64,000 nucleotides of DNA from Flavobacterium limnophilum (lineage in GTDB: Bacteria; Bacteroidota; Bacteroidia; Flavobacteriales; Flavobacteriaceae), in NCBI RefSeq assembly GCF_027111315.2, contig NZ_CP114289.2, positions 2,418,001 through 2,482,000 on the forward strand, written 5' to 3'. This document shows, piece by piece, positions 36,461-46,212 of the stretch; position 1 is the first letter of the stretch, and each line of letters starts with the position of its first letter. The position numbers and the translations under genes were made by a program. A model generated the notes under the pieces. The model was not told where the DNA came from and ran no database searches. It worked only from the letters and a program-made list of their open reading frames with translations.

Positions 36461-38962
36461 ATGGAAAAATCAAATCAATCATTGCAAGGACTTTCAGACG
36501 AGGAAGTAATTCTGTCCAGAAAAAAAAATGGTGCCAATTCGCTGGAACATCAAGATAAAAACCATTTCCTTGCCTCGCTAATAGAAATGGTCAAAGAACC
36601 TATGTTCTTGCTTCTGTTAACTGCCACGAGCATCTATTTCATAACCGGAAAATATGGCGATGGAATTTTTATGGCAGCAGCAATAGTATTGGTTTCCACC
36701 ATTTCGCTTTACCAAGAATCGAGAAGTAGAAATGCCATCGAATTATTAAAAAAACTATCGCAACCCAAGAGCAAAGTCATTCGAAATGGGGAAATTATTG
36801 AAATTCCGAGCGAAGAAATTGTTATTGGCGATTTAATCCAAACCGAAGAAGGGACTTTCATTCCTGCCGATGGAATCATTATCCAGTCCAATGATTTTTC
36901 TGTGAACGAATCTATATTGACCGGAGAATCACTAAGTGTTTTTAAAAACGAAAAATCCGAAAACAATCAAGTTTCCCAAGGAACAATCGTCACAAGTGGT
37001 TTGGCGATTTGCCAAGTTACCGCCATTGGAAACCAAACCCAATTGGGAATAATTGGTAAAAGCATAGAATCGATTATTGAAGAAAAAACGCCTTTGCAAG
37101 TTCAAATTGGAGACTTTGTAAAGAAAATGTCAATTATTGGCTTAGTGATTTTCAGCATTGTTTGGGGCATCAATTTTTATAACTCAGGCAAGGTTCTAGA
37201 CAGTTTATTAAAAGCGTTAACCTTGGCAATGAGTGTTATTCCCGAGGAAATTCCTGTAGCATTTACCACGTTTATGGCGTTGGGAGCTTGGCGATTGATG
37301 AAAATGGGAATTATAGTAAAGCAAACCAAAACCGTGGAAACCCTCGGTAGTGCCAATGTTATTTGTACCGACAAAACCGGAACCATTACCGAAAACAAAA
37401 TGAGTTTGGCACAATTGTATCTTTTATCGCTAGACAAAATAATAAATCCGAAAGAACAATTTAATGATGACGAAAAGGAATTACTCAGTCTTTCGATGTG
37501 GGCAAGCGAACCGATACCGTTTGACGGAATGGAAATAGCATTACACGATGCCTATTCTAAATTAGAAAACAAGGACGAACGCCCAACTTTCAAAATGATT
37601 CACGAATATCCTCTGGGTGGAAATCCTCCTATGATGACCCATATTTTCGAAGACAAAAAAGGAACCAGAATTATTGCTGCCAAAGGCGCTCCCGAAGCCA
37701 TAATCGCCTGTTCCAATCTTTCGAAAACGGAAATTCAACAAATAAACAATGCCATAGAATCGATGTCGAAAGAAGGGTTTCGGGTTTTGGGAGTTGGCGT
37801 TTCCGAATTCAATGGAAATGACTTTCCAAAAACACAGCAGGAATTTGCTTTTAACTTTAAGGGGTTGGTTGCTTTTTATGATCCACCAAAAGAGAATATC
37901 CAAGCTGTTTTTGATGCATTTTACAATGCCGGAATCCAGGTTAAAATTGTTACTGGAGACAACGCCACAACCACTTCGACAATCGCTCGACAAGTAGGCT
38001 TCAGAAATCCAGAAAACACGTTGAATGGAGATGAATTAATGAAAATGAGTGAAGCCGAATTGAAAGAAAAAGTGATGGAAACCACCATTTTTACCAGAAT
38101 GTTCCCCGAAGCAAAACTCAAAATCATCCAAGCTTTAAAAGCCAATAATCAAATTGTGGCCATGACAGGCGACGGCGTGAATGATGGTCCGGCTCTAAAA
38201 TCGGCACACATCGGGATTGCGATGGGCAAAAAAGGAACCGAGATTGCCAAACAAGCCGCAAACCTTATCTTGGTAGAAGATGATTTGGCAAAAATGATTG
38301 ACGCCATCGCTATGGGAAGGAAAATTTATGCCAACCTCAAAAAAGCCATTCAATACATCATTTCCATCCATATTCCCATTATCATGATTGTCTTCATACC
38401 GCTAGTTTTGGGATGGATTTACCCCAATATTTTTTCGCCGGTTCACATCATTTTTCTGGAAATAATTATGGGACCAACTTGCTCGATAATTTACGAAAAT
38501 GAACCCATCGAATCCAATCTAATGTCACAAAAACCGCGACCGTTTACCACTACTTTTTTCAACCTGAAAGAAATAACGATAAGCATCATTCAAGGTCTTG
38601 TCATCACTTTGGGACTTTTGTTTGTCTATCAATATTGCGTTCAAGAAAACTGTACTGAAAGCGTAACTCGAACCGTCATTTTCCTAACATTAATTGCGTC
38701 AAATATTTTCCTGACCTTGGCCAATCGTTCTTTTTATTATTCGACATTCACAACTTTGGGATACAAAAACAACTTGGTTACGATTATCATAGGAATCACG
38801 ATTTTAATTACCGGTTTACTGCTGCTGGTTCCTGTATTTTCGCATTTCTTTATGTTTGATGTGGTTTCAACTTCGCAAATTGGAATGAGTATTCTGGTGG
38901 GATTTGTTTCGGTAATGTGGATAGAATTTTACAAAATATTCAAACGAAGGAGTTCAAAATAA
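36461..38962 (+). CDS. Cation-translocating P-type ATPase (P2-type)
   Basis: An 833-residue P-type ATPase. The phosphorylated Asp304 is in CTDKTGTITENKM. The membrane motif PEEIP at 261-265 corresponds to the P2-type PEGLP. VTGDNATT and AMTGDGVNDGPALK form the ATP and hinge sites. The architecture resembles Ca2+ or Na+ P2 pumps more than heavy-metal P1B pumps: there is no N-terminal metal-binding domain and no CPC motif. The ion is not decidable here. Start at 36461: the upstream extension is not conserved in character, and a TAAATTTG at 36382-36389 lies in it. Confidence 0.88.
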   Translation: MEKSNQSLQGLSDEEVILSRKKNGANSLEHQDKNHFLASLIEMVKEPMFLLLLTATSIYFITGKYGDGIFMAAAIVLVSTISLYQESRSRNAIELLKKLSQPKSKVIRNGEIIEIPSEEIVIGDLIQTEEGTFIPADGIIIQSNDFSVNESILTGESLSVFKNEKSENNQVSQGTIVTSGLAICQVTAIGNQTQLGIIGKSIESIIEEKTPLQVQIGDFVKKMSIIGLVIFSIVWGINFYNSGKVLDSLLKALTLAMSVIPEEIPVAFTTFMALGAWRLMKMGIIVKQTKTVETLGSANVICTDKTGTITENKMSLAQLYLLSLDKIINPKEQFNDDEKELLSLSMWASEPIPFDGMEIALHDAYSKLENKDERPTFKMIHEYPLGGNPPMMTHIFEDKKGTRIIAAKGAPEAIIACSNLSKTEIQQINNAIESMSKEGFRVLGVGVSEFNGNDFPKTQQEFAFNFKGLVAFYDPPKENIQAVFDAFYNAGIQVKIVTGDNATTTSTIARQVGFRNPENTLNGDELMKMSEAELKEKVMETTIFTRMFPEAKLKIIQALKANNQIVAMTGDGVNDGPALKSAHIGIAMGKKGTEIAKQAANLILVEDDLAKMIDAIAMGRKIYANLKKAIQYIISIHIPIIMIVFIPLVLGWIYPNIFSPVHIIFLEIIMGPTCSIIYENEPIESNLMSQKPRPFTTTFFNLKEITISIIQGLVITLGLLFVYQYCVQENCTESVTRTVIFLTLIASNIFLTLANRSFYYSTFTTLGYKNNLVTIIIGITILITGLLLLVPVFSHFFMFDVVSTSQIGMSILVGFVSVMWIEFYKIFKRRSSK

Positions 38963-38969
38963 ACTTTGT

Positions 38970-40361
38970 TTAATCGGGCGTGTTCTTGTCAGGAAAAATG
39001 ATATTGAATCCCAGTTGAAAAGACAAACTATTAGCCTTGCTGATATCCCGATATTCCAAAAGATTGTCGGCAAGGACATAAAAATTGACTTTACCAAGGG
39101 TTGTTGACAATCCCAAACCAATATTTTTGGACGAAAAAGAATCTACCGTATAAGTAGCTTTCATCTCTAAAGAATCGAAAATTTGTCGTCTGTAAAAAGC
39201 CGTCAAGGCCATAAGAGGAGTTCTTGGCACTGACATGACAAACAATTGTGCACCAACAGAATTGGTGTATTTATTTTCGTTTTCACCCGTGCAATTACAA
39301 TCCGAACTTCTTCCATCGCCGAAAGAATATTGAATAGAAGAATTGAATTTCAAAGGTCTCCAAGTAGTATATTTTGTATGCAAACTGTCTAAAGGAATGG
39401 CGTCGTTAAATTCATCCAAGATGTTATTCGAGTTGCCAAGAACGAAATCCGGCGTTAAACCTTCATAGTTATAATGTCCTTTATAGCGATAACTTTCTAT
39501 TTCTTTGGTATGACTTATAAAACCAATGTCTATAAGACTTGCCGTAAATTGAAGGTTTTCTTCTGGATAATATGTCAATCCTAAATCCAATCCCAAACCT
39601 AGATTTCCTCCAAAGAAAGTCTTTTTCATAATATCACTTTTGGCATTTCCAGAGTAATTATCAATGTAATTAGTCAATCCCGAAGTGTTTACCAATCCAT
39701 TAGCCGAAATAACCTGCTCATAAATGGAATTAGTGCCCCGAATGGTATAAAAATAACCTGAATTTTTGGTTGATGACACATTAAAAATACTGGAATAAAT
39801 CTTGCCTCGGGCACCAAGAATCAGTTTTTCGCTTATATTTTTATGAAATCCAAGATGAAAAACCGAAAGCATTTCGCCTCTAGCGCTCAAATCGCCCATA
39901 TCAAAAACTTTCCCCAAATAATCCTTGTTCCCGTCCAAGGCCAATATGGCATAATCTTTTGGCAAATAAGCAAAAACATCCAATTCTTGGTACATTCCAA
40001 AGGATAAATAAGAGCCTTCTTGCCAATCGCCCAATTTGAAACCAGCACTAAAGATTTCTAATTGTTCGTTTATCGAAACTTTGTCGTTTCTAGAAGTTGA
40101 AAAGACGACATTTCTTAACTTGGTATTAAAGTCCACTCCATTGTTGGCAAACAAATCATAAACCGAAAAACCGCTGGATCCCACATTGGTGGAAATTCCG
40201 GAGAGCAAAGGAATCCCGACAAACCAATTGTATTTGACATCGGAACCCGGATTCGTCAACAATGACTGGGGAGTCGAAGTGAAGTTGTATAAAATTTGCC
40301 TGTTTTGGGAAAAGCAACTAATGGATACCGTAAAAATAAAAATCAATAGTACATTTCTCAT
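38970..40361 (-). CDS. Outer-membrane beta-barrel protein, DUF5723-like
   Basis: A 463-residue secreted protein with signal peptide ending near CFSQ. It has alternating aromatic and glycine beta-strand patterns (YLSFGMYQELDVF, FFGGNLGLGLDLGLTYY, FTASLIDIGF) and a C-terminal region like PorP/DUF5723 outer-membrane proteins of Bacteroidota. Specific role unknown. Its ATG overlaps the stop of the upstream lipoprotein gene by 4 bases (ATGA), so the two are coupled and probably work together at the outer membrane. Confidence 0.8.
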   Translation of the reverse strand: MRNVLLIFIFTVSISCFSQNRQILYNFTSTPQSLLTNPGSDVKYNWFVGIPLLSGISTNVGSSGFSVYDLFANNGVDFNTKLRNVVFSTSRNDKVSINEQLEIFSAGFKLGDWQEGSYLSFGMYQELDVFAYLPKDYAILALDGNKDYLGKVFDMGDLSARGEMLSVFHLGFHKNISEKLILGARGKIYSSIFNVSSTKNSGYFYTIRGTNSIYEQVISANGLVNTSGLTNYIDNYSGNAKSDIMKKTFFGGNLGLGLDLGLTYYPEENLQFTASLIDIGFISHTKEIESYRYKGHYNYEGLTPDFVLGNSNNILDEFNDAIPLDSLHTKYTTWRPLKFNSSIQYSFGDGRSSDCNCTGENENKYTNSVGAQLFVMSVPRTPLMALTAFYRRQIFDSLEMKATYTVDSFSSKNIGLGLSTTLGKVNFYVLADNLLEYRDISKANSLSFQLGFNIIFPDKNTPD

Positions 40362-40894
40362 TCCACTACAAAATAAAGAGTGGCACTTGAACGCAATTTC
40401 AAACTTCCCAGGCTACTTTCGCTTAATGCAGGACCAGGCAACAAATTAATCACAAAAGCAATTTTGGAAGTGTTTTTCAATAAATCTAGTTTGGCGTTTT
40501 GAAATATTTCGGTTTTGGTTACGGGAGTCTGTCCAACCGTATAAGCCGGCACGTCGAATGGAATGGAATAAAGCGGCGTATTGTTGGCATCCAATAAAGT
40601 CAAATTAATTCTGAAACCTCTATTTATCGTATTGTTAATTTCGAAAAAGAAGTCGGCTCTATTCAGGTTTTGATCCAAAAAAGTTTGTTTGAAAACATCG
40701 AAATCCATCAAGTCACCGGAGAATGGCTGTTCTACTCCACCAACCACAAATTGATTGGCTTGAATATCAAACGTGACAAGATTTGCAACGACAACGGGCT
40801 TCAGCTTCAAGCCATTGACCTGATCGAAGTCTAAATCGCTGGAACACGATAAACAGAAAACGGAGAGGATAAATATCCTTAAAAATTTATTCAT
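40358..40894 (-). CDS. Lipoprotein coupled to the DUF5723-like barrel
   Basis: A 178-residue lipoprotein with lipobox FCLSC and a beta-rich body (VTFDIQANQFVVGG, then NTINRGFRINLTLLDANN). It is not a recognised family. The start is the ATG at 40894; an upstream TTG in frame at 40903 is less likely. Being translationally coupled to the outer-membrane protein, it may be the periplasmic or surface partner of that barrel. Confidence 0.7.
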   Translation of the reverse strand: MNKFLRIFILSVFCLSCSSDLDFDQVNGLKLKPVVVANLVTFDIQANQFVVGGVEQPFSGDLMDFDVFKQTFLDQNLNRADFFFEINNTINRGFRINLTLLDANNTPLYSIPFDVPAYTVGQTPVTKTEIFQNAKLDLLKNTSKIAFVINLLPGPALSESSLGSLKLRSSATLYFVVE

Positions 40895-40953
40895 ATTATT
40901 CAATGACTTGGGGAGTTAGAGAAACAACGAAGATATTAGATTTTTATTATTTT

Positions 40954-41817
40954 CTAATGAAAAGCACCAAATAATTTAGACGCTACATTGTAAGCACTTT
41001 CAAAACTCATGGCTCTTATATTCGTGTTTTCTTTTTTGGAATTAAAATAAGAGACTAATTTCTCGGTAGGCATATTGCCTGTCAAGACATCTTTAGCCAT
41101 CGGACAGCCTCCAAAACCTTGAATGGCTCCATCAAAACGACGACAACCCGAATTGTAGGCGGCATCAATTTTTTCGAACCATTTATCGGGAGTGCTGTGC
41201 AAATGGGCTCCAAACTCAATCTTGGGATATTGGGAAATTAAATGCGAAAACAAATATTGGATAACATCTGGTGTCGAACTGCCGACAGTGTCCGAAAGCG
41301 AAAGGATTTTCACTCCCATATTCGACAATTTTTCGGTCCATTCGCCAACAATTTCCAAATTCCAAGGATCACCATAGGGATTTCCAAAACCCATGGAAAG
41401 ATAAACCACGACTTCTTTATTGCTTTTATCGGCAATTTCAATGATTTCTTGTAACGTTATTACGGATTCAACTATGGTTTTATGGGTATTCCGCATTTGG
41501 AAATTCTCGGAAATCGAAAAGGGAAATCCCAAATACTGAATGGTTTGGTGTTGCGAAGCGGCAATTGCTCCTTGAGTGTTGGCGATAATGGCCAACAATT
41601 TGCTTCGGGTTTTCGACAAATCAAGTCTTGCCAAAACTTCGGCCGTGTCCTGCATTTGCGGAATGGCTTTGGGGGAAACAAAACTACCAAAATCTATGGT
41701 GTCAAAGCCAACACGCAGTAACGACTGAATGTAAGCTACTTTTCTGTCCGTAGGGATAAAAGTTTTTATTCCCTGCATGGCATCGCGAGGACATTCGATA
41801 ATTTTTATTGCTTCCAT
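40954..41817 (-). CDS. mvaB: Hydroxymethylglutaryl-CoA lyase
   Basis: A 287-residue HMGL-like TIM-barrel enzyme that cleaves HMG-CoA to acetyl-CoA and acetoacetate, usually in leucine catabolism. The early motif IIECPRDAMQG supplies the catalytic Arg/Asp region; GAHLHSTP and the glycine loop IQGFGGCPMAKD are typical of this enzyme group. It stands apart from other leucine-degradation genes, so its pathway role is inferred from the family. Confidence 0.88.
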   Translation of the reverse strand: MEAIKIIECPRDAMQGIKTFIPTDRKVAYIQSLLRVGFDTIDFGSFVSPKAIPQMQDTAEVLARLDLSKTRSKLLAIIANTQGAIAASQHQTIQYLGFPFSISENFQMRNTHKTIVESVITLQEIIEIADKSNKEVVVYLSMGFGNPYGDPWNLEIVGEWTEKLSNMGVKILSLSDTVGSSTPDVIQYLFSHLISQYPKIEFGAHLHSTPDKWFEKIDAAYNSGCRRFDGAIQGFGGCPMAKDVLTGNMPTEKLVSYFNSKKENTNIRAMSFESAYNVASKLFGAFH

Positions 41818-41876
41818 AGAAAACCAAAGATAGGCAAAAGGTAATTTGCCACAAAGTCACAAAGACACAAAGTTTC

Positions 41877-42896
41877 TTATAGATTTTCTAAAATCTTCTT
41901 GTTGATTGCTTTAATCAATGCTGGTCCTTCATAGATAAAACCGGTATAAAGTTGCACTAAACTCGCTCCAGCTTCCAATTTTTCGATGGCGTCTTCAGCC
42001 GAATGAATCCCTCCCACTCCAATAATTGGAAAAGCTTTGTTGCTTTTTTCGGAAAGAAAACGGATTACTTCCGTAGAACGATTTTTCAATGGTTTTCCAG
42101 ACATTCCACCCGTTTCTACTTTGTTTTTCGATTGTAAACCTTCACGAGATAAAGTAGTATTGGTGGCGATAACGCCCGCGATTTTGGTTTCTTTTACGAT
42201 ATCTATAATATCCAATAATTGGGAATCGGTCAAATCGGGAGCGATTTTCAACAAGATTGGTTTTTGCTTTGGCTTGGTCAAATTCTGGTTTTGCAGCGTT
42301 TGCAACAATTGTTTCAACGGCTCTTTTTCTTGTAATTCTCGAAGGTTGGGTGTATTTGGCGAACTCACGTTTACCACAAAATAATCGACATAATCGTATA
42401 AAGCATCGAAGCAAATCAGGTAGTCTGAAGTGGCATCTTCATTGGGAGTCACTTTGTTTTTACCAATATTTCCACCTATAAGAACTCCTTTATTCTTTTT
42501 TAAACGCTCAACGGCTTCTTGAACACCACCATTATTGAATCCCATTCTGTTGATGATAGCGCTGTCTTCCACCAATCGAAAAATACGTTTTTTGGGATTT
42601 CCCTCTTGGCCTTTTGGCGTAATCGTTCCTATTTCTATAAATCCAAAACCTAGGTTCGACAATTCCTTATACAAGGATGCATCTTTATCCATTCCAGCGG
42701 CCAATCCAACAGGGTTCTTGAACTTTAACCCAAAGACTTCTGTTTCCAATCGCTTGTCGTCGACTACATATAATGCTCTAAACAGCGAAGGAATTCCCGG
42801 TATTTTGGATAGATTTCTAATTAACGAAAAGGTAAAATAATGAACCTTTTCAGGATCAAAACAAAAAAATATTGGGCGAATAATTTGTTTATACAT
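41877..42896 (-). CDS. pyrD: Dihydroorotate dehydrogenase (quinone)
   Basis: A 339-residue class 2 dihydroorotate dehydrogenase, the membrane-associated FMN enzyme of pyrimidine synthesis. Its features are an amphipathic N-terminus for quinone access ([17 protein letters not shown]), [15 protein letters not shown], the [14 protein letters not shown] segment and the C-terminal [24 protein letters not shown] -7 element lies upstream. Confidence 0.96.
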   Translation of the reverse strand: MYKQIIRPIFFCFDPEKVHYFTFSLIRNLSKIPGIPSLFRALYVVDDKRLETEVFGLKFKNPVGLAAGMDKDASLYKELSNLGFGFIEIGTITPKGQEGNPKKRIFRLVEDSAIINRMGFNNGGVQEAVERLKKNKGVLIGGNIGKNKVTPNEDATSDYLICFDALYDYVDYFVVNVSSPNTPNLRELQEKEPLKQLLQTLQNQNLTKPKQKPILLKIAPDLTDSQLLDIIDIVKETKIAGVIATNTTLSREGLQSKNKVETGGMSGKPLKNRSTEVIRFLSEKSNKAFPIIGVGGIHSAEDAIEKLEAGASLVQLYTGFIYEGPALIKAINKKILENL

Positions 42897-42915
42897 AATA
42901 AAGTTAGTTGTGGTG

Positions 42916-42923
42916 CAAAAGTA
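42916..42923 (-). promoter_or_regulatory. -7 element TACTTTTG of pyrD
   Basis: Read on the minus strand, TACTTTTG lies about 20 bp before the pyrD ATG, so the leader would be short. Confidence 0.55.
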
Positions 42924-43151
42924 AAATTATCTATTCGATTTATAAATGTTTAGGAAATATATTTATAAAATTATTTGGCTATTAAATGAAAACGTTGTAG
43001 TGTGATTATAAATAGTAAGCCAAAATTAAGCATTCTTTAACAATAAATCAACATGGAAAATTGGGGGCACTTTGAATTTCAACAATCATTAACTTATTAA
43101 AAATCAATTAATTAATTCGGATAAAAAACACTTTTATCTACAAAAAAGCAT

Positions 43152-43178
43152 TATCTTTGAATATGAATAATTCATATT
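43152..43178 (+). promoter_or_regulatory. Distal promoter element with adjoining palindrome
   Basis: TATCTTTG (43152-43159) is followed without a gap by AATATGAAT-A-ATTCATATT, a perfect 19-bp inverted repeat. The site would lie around +1 of a distal YceI-operon transcript. An ATG inside it opens a 20-codon frame that could be a leader peptide but is unproven. Confidence 0.45.
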
Positions 43179-43255
43179 ATATCTTAATTATACACTTATT
43201 TGATATAAATACATCCATATTTTGAATAAATACTCACAATATGACAAATATCAGA

Positions 43256-43284
43256 TTGACTCTTGCCAAATAATAATATCTTTG
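43256..43284 (+). promoter_or_regulatory. Proximal promoter of the YceI-porin-YceI genes
   Basis: TTG at 43256-43258, an 18-bp spacer and TATCTTTG at 43277-43284 match the consensus well. Confidence 0.65.
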
Positions 43285-43355
43285 TAGAAGAAAAAATGAT
43301 AAAAGATTTTACAAAAACAACAAAATCAAAACTTACTAATTTAAATACTAAAGCA

Positions 43356-43937
43356 ATGACCAGATCACAATTTTCAAGAAATTTCATGATGCTTTTGACA
43401 AGTGTCGCCTTTTCGATTACCGGTGCCATAACTGCACAAAGTTTCCCGATTGTTCCCCAAAGCGCTTCCATTAATGTACACGGAACTTCAAATGTGCATG
43501 ACTGGGACATGAAACCGACTAAAGTTACCGGTGAATTAGGATTGAACAGCTCCAAACAAATTAGTGCCATCAGCATCAAAATAGAAGTTAAATCGCTAAA
43601 AAGCGGAAATAGCATTATGGATGGCAAAACTTACGATGCCTTTGATTATAAAAAGAACCCATACATCGTTTTTCAATTGACTGATGCATCTCAAGCAAAA
43701 TTATCCGATAATGACACTGAAATCACATTGACAGGAAATCTATCTTTTGCAGGAGCAACAAGAAAAATCAGCATTAAAACTACTGGAAAAATAACAAAAT
43801 CAGGAGATTACCAACTTAAAGGAAGTATTCCACTAAAAATGACTGATTTCAAAATGAAACCACCAACAGCCATGTTGGGTACCATGAAAACCGGCGATGC
43901 AGTTACCGTAAAATTCGATGTAACTTTCAAAGGATAA
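43356..43937 (+). CDS. YceI family periplasmic protein
   Basis: A 193-residue secreted YceI protein, a lipocalin-like fold that binds isoprenoid or other hydrophobic molecules. It has a signal peptide (cleavage near ITAQ), SINVHGTSNVHDWDMKP and the KNPYIVFQLTDAS strand. I start at the ATG at 43356, which gives a normal signal peptide; an ATG at 43296 would add 20 residues and a very long n-region. It is the first gene of a YceI, porin, YceI trio. Confidence 0.88.
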   Translation: MTRSQFSRNFMMLLTSVAFSITGAITAQSFPIVPQSASINVHGTSNVHDWDMKPTKVTGELGLNSSKQISAISIKIEVKSLKSGNSIMDGKTYDAFDYKKNPYIVFQLTDASQAKLSDNDTEITLTGNLSFAGATRKISIKTTGKITKSGDYQLKGSIPLKMTDFKMKPPTAMLGTMKTGDAVTVKFDVTFKG

Positions 43938-43990
43938 TAAAACACGTAATCAATAAACTAAATATAAACAACTAATTTAAATTCAAATCT

Positions 43991-45385
43991 ATGAAAACAA
44001 TTTTAAAAGCATCATTAATGATGGCGGCCATTTGTCTATCTGGCAACGTTATGGCGCAGCAAGTAACTTTTGGTCAAATCCAAAACCAAATAAAAAGAGA
44101 CAAAACGGGTATAAATCAATTTGACGTAAAAAAAGACAGCGTTGAATTTAAAGGCCTTAGCATTGACTTAGGAGGCGCATTCAATATGGACTACCAAGCA
44201 ATAAATTCGTTCAACGACCAACCGTCAACTTTTGCTTTACCGTCAAAAATTACTGGATATCGATTAATGAATCAGGAAAACAATTTCAATCTTCCTGCAG
44301 CCGATATGTTTTTTGGAGCACAATTGTTTGACGGTGTAAGAGTAAATCTAGATATTTATCTAGCTTCAAGACACCACAATGAAACTTATGCAAGAGGCGG
44401 ATATTTACAAATTGACAAGTTAGACTTCATCAAGAAAGACTTCCTTGCAGGCATTATGAAATACGCTACAATTAAAATTGGGCAAATGGAGAACAACTTT
44501 GGTGATGCTCACTTCAGAAGTTCTGACAACGGTAGCACGATTAGAAATGCATTTGTTGGAAACAACATTATGAATGCATTCACTACTGAAATGGGTATGG
44601 AAGTATATTACAACAGAAGCGGATTAGTAAGTATGTTAGGTGTTACAAACGGAAATTTGAATCAAGGTACTCAAGAAGTTTTTTATGCTGCTGGTCCAGA
44701 TGCAAATACTGTAGTTAGCCCTACAATCTTGGCTAAATTTGGTTACGACAAACAATTAGACAAAGATTTGAGAGTAAGAATTACTGGGTCTTTGTACCAC
44801 AGTGCAAACTTGGGTAACTCCAACTTGTACTCTTCTTCTAGATCCGGATTTGGTTTTTGGGGTGTATTGAACAACAATGCTTATAAAAACAACGGTGTTG
44901 ATGTTGCCGCTAATTACAATGCAAAAGCCACACCTGAAGGAACATTCAACCCTAATTTCAAAAACTGGGCTACTTCCTATATGTTCAACCCATTTGTAAA
45001 ATACAAAGGTCTTGAATTCTTTGGAACTGTCGAATTGGCTTCAGGAGGAGATAAAGCAGGTGTTGACGACAAACGTACTGCCAACCAATATGCTGCAGAC
45101 CTTGTTTACAGATTTGGAAAATCAGAACAATTTTACATTGCAGGAAAATACAATACAGTATCCGGAAAACTATCCAATGCAGATGCTGAAAAAGTAACTG
45201 TAGATAGATTTGAATCAAGCATTGGTTGGTTCATGACTAAAAACATTGTGGCAAAATTAGATTATGTTAGTCAAAACTATAGAGATTACTCACAATTTGT
45301 AGGAAATCCTGCTACTTCAAATGCCAACAATTTTTATGGTGGTAAATTCAACGGCCTAGTATTTGAAGCCGCCATTAGTTTCTAA
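43991..45385 (+). CDS. Porin-like outer-membrane protein
   Basis: A 464-residue protein with a signal peptide (NVMAQ) and a body of alternating amphipathic beta strands resembling phosphate-selective (OprP-type) porins. Examples are GLSIDLGGAFNMDYQAI, IMKYATIKIGQMENNFGDAH and a final strand ending in Phe. It is 53 bp downstream of a YceI gene and followed by a second one, suggesting a shared transport or lipid-binding task. A terminator follows the gene. Confidence 0.82.
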   Translation: MKTILKASLMMAAICLSGNVMAQQVTFGQIQNQIKRDKTGINQFDVKKDSVEFKGLSIDLGGAFNMDYQAINSFNDQPSTFALPSKITGYRLMNQENNFNLPAADMFFGAQLFDGVRVNLDIYLASRHHNETYARGGYLQIDKLDFIKKDFLAGIMKYATIKIGQMENNFGDAHFRSSDNGSTIRNAFVGNNIMNAFTTEMGMEVYYNRSGLVSMLGVTNGNLNQGTQEVFYAAGPDANTVVSPTILAKFGYDKQLDKDLRVRITGSLYHSANLGNSNLYSSSRSGFGFWGVLNNNAYKNNGVDVAANYNAKATPEGTFNPNFKNWATSYMFNPFVKYKGLEFFGTVELASGGDKAGVDDKRTANQYAADLVYRFGKSEQFYIAGKYNTVSGKLSNADAEKVTVDRFESSIGWFMTKNIVAKLDYVSQNYRDYSQFVGNPATSNANNFYGGKFNGLVFEAAISF

Positions 45386-45396
45386 TTGAATTTTGT

Positions 45397-45435
45397 TTAA
45401 AACCGGCAAGGCTATTTCTTGCCGGTTTTATTTTT
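45397..45435 (+). terminator. Terminator after the porin gene
   Basis: Stem AAAACCGGCAAG / CTTGCCGGTTTT with a GCTATTT loop and T-rich tail. It separates the porin from the second YceI gene 23 bp further on, so read-through would be needed for one transcript. Confidence 0.85.
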
Positions 45436-45457
45436 TAAATGTTTTATTTTTTGCATT

Positions 45458-46078
45458 ATGAAAAAGCTAATTAATTTACTGGCACTAAGTTTCATAATTT
45501 CTCTATCTGCGACAGCACAAACTTTGGTTTCTGCCGAAATACAAAAAAATAGTTCCTTGACAATAAACGGATCAACAAACCTGGTTCCATTCAAGATATA
45601 TCAAGACGGAGACAGACTCTCCAGAAGCAAAATGTCGGTTATGACCACGCAAAATCAAAACAAGATATTTGTGAGCCAAAACCAACTTTCCGTGATAGTC
45701 AAAAATTTTGCGTCCAATAATGCAATGGCCCTTAAAGATTTCTTGAAGTTGTTGAAATCCGACAGCTACCCCACCCTGCAAGTTCAACTCAATTATTTAG
45801 ATTTACAACCCATTTACCAAAAAGGAAAAACCTACAATGGCGAAGCATTGGTAAACATTACCATTACAGGCAAAACCAAACAGTATTCCATTCCAATTGT
45901 TTACAACAGCAATGGCGATGTTTACACCGTAAATGGTTCCAAAAAATTAAGTATCCGCGATTTTGGACTGACACCAGAAACCAAAATGATGGGATTGATA
46001 AAAGTAAGCGAATGGATTGACATCAATTTTCATATTATTTGCAAAATTGCAACCCATGGAGAAATGGTAAAACTGTAA
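45458..46078 (+). CDS. YceI-like periplasmic protein
   Basis: A 206-residue protein with signal peptide (cleavage near TAQT) and the YceI pattern (SLTINGSTNLVPFKIYQDGD, later EALVNITITGKTKQYSI). The start at 45458 is chosen because the upstream extension lies on the preceding terminator. It is probably functionally linked to the YceI protein and porin just before it. Confidence 0.8.
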   Translation: MKKLINLLALSFIISLSATAQTLVSAEIQKNSSLTINGSTNLVPFKIYQDGDRLSRSKMSVMTTQNQNKIFVSQNQLSVIVKNFASNNAMALKDFLKLLKSDSYPTLQVQLNYLDLQPIYQKGKTYNGEALVNITITGKTKQYSIPIVYNSNGDVYTVNGSKKLSIRDFGLTPETKMMGLIKVSEWIDINFHIICKIATHGEMVKL

Positions 46079-46190
46079 AAAAGGAACTCCTTAAAAATAA
46101 AGTTTTTCATATTTAATAGTTGGAAAAAGAGGATTGAGTATATTGATTCTCTTTTTTCTTTTTACACTATTTCGATAAAAAGAGAAATAC

Positions 46191-46198
46191 TACCTTTG
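46191..46198 (+). promoter_or_regulatory. -7 element TACCTTTG of prmA
   Basis: It lies 14 bp before the ATG at 46213. A matching TTG at -33 is not clear. Confidence 0.5.
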
Positions 46199-46212
46199 CA
46201 AAAAATAATCTT

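Larger units (their letters stand above)
42897..43355. other. Divergent intergenic region between pyrD and the YceI gene
   Basis: Its + strand side contains two -7 elements: TATCTTTG at 43152-43159, followed directly by the 19-bp palindrome at 43160-43178, and TATCTTTG at 43277-43284 with a TTG 18 bp before it. Nothing else in the gap is recognisable. Confidence 0.5.
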
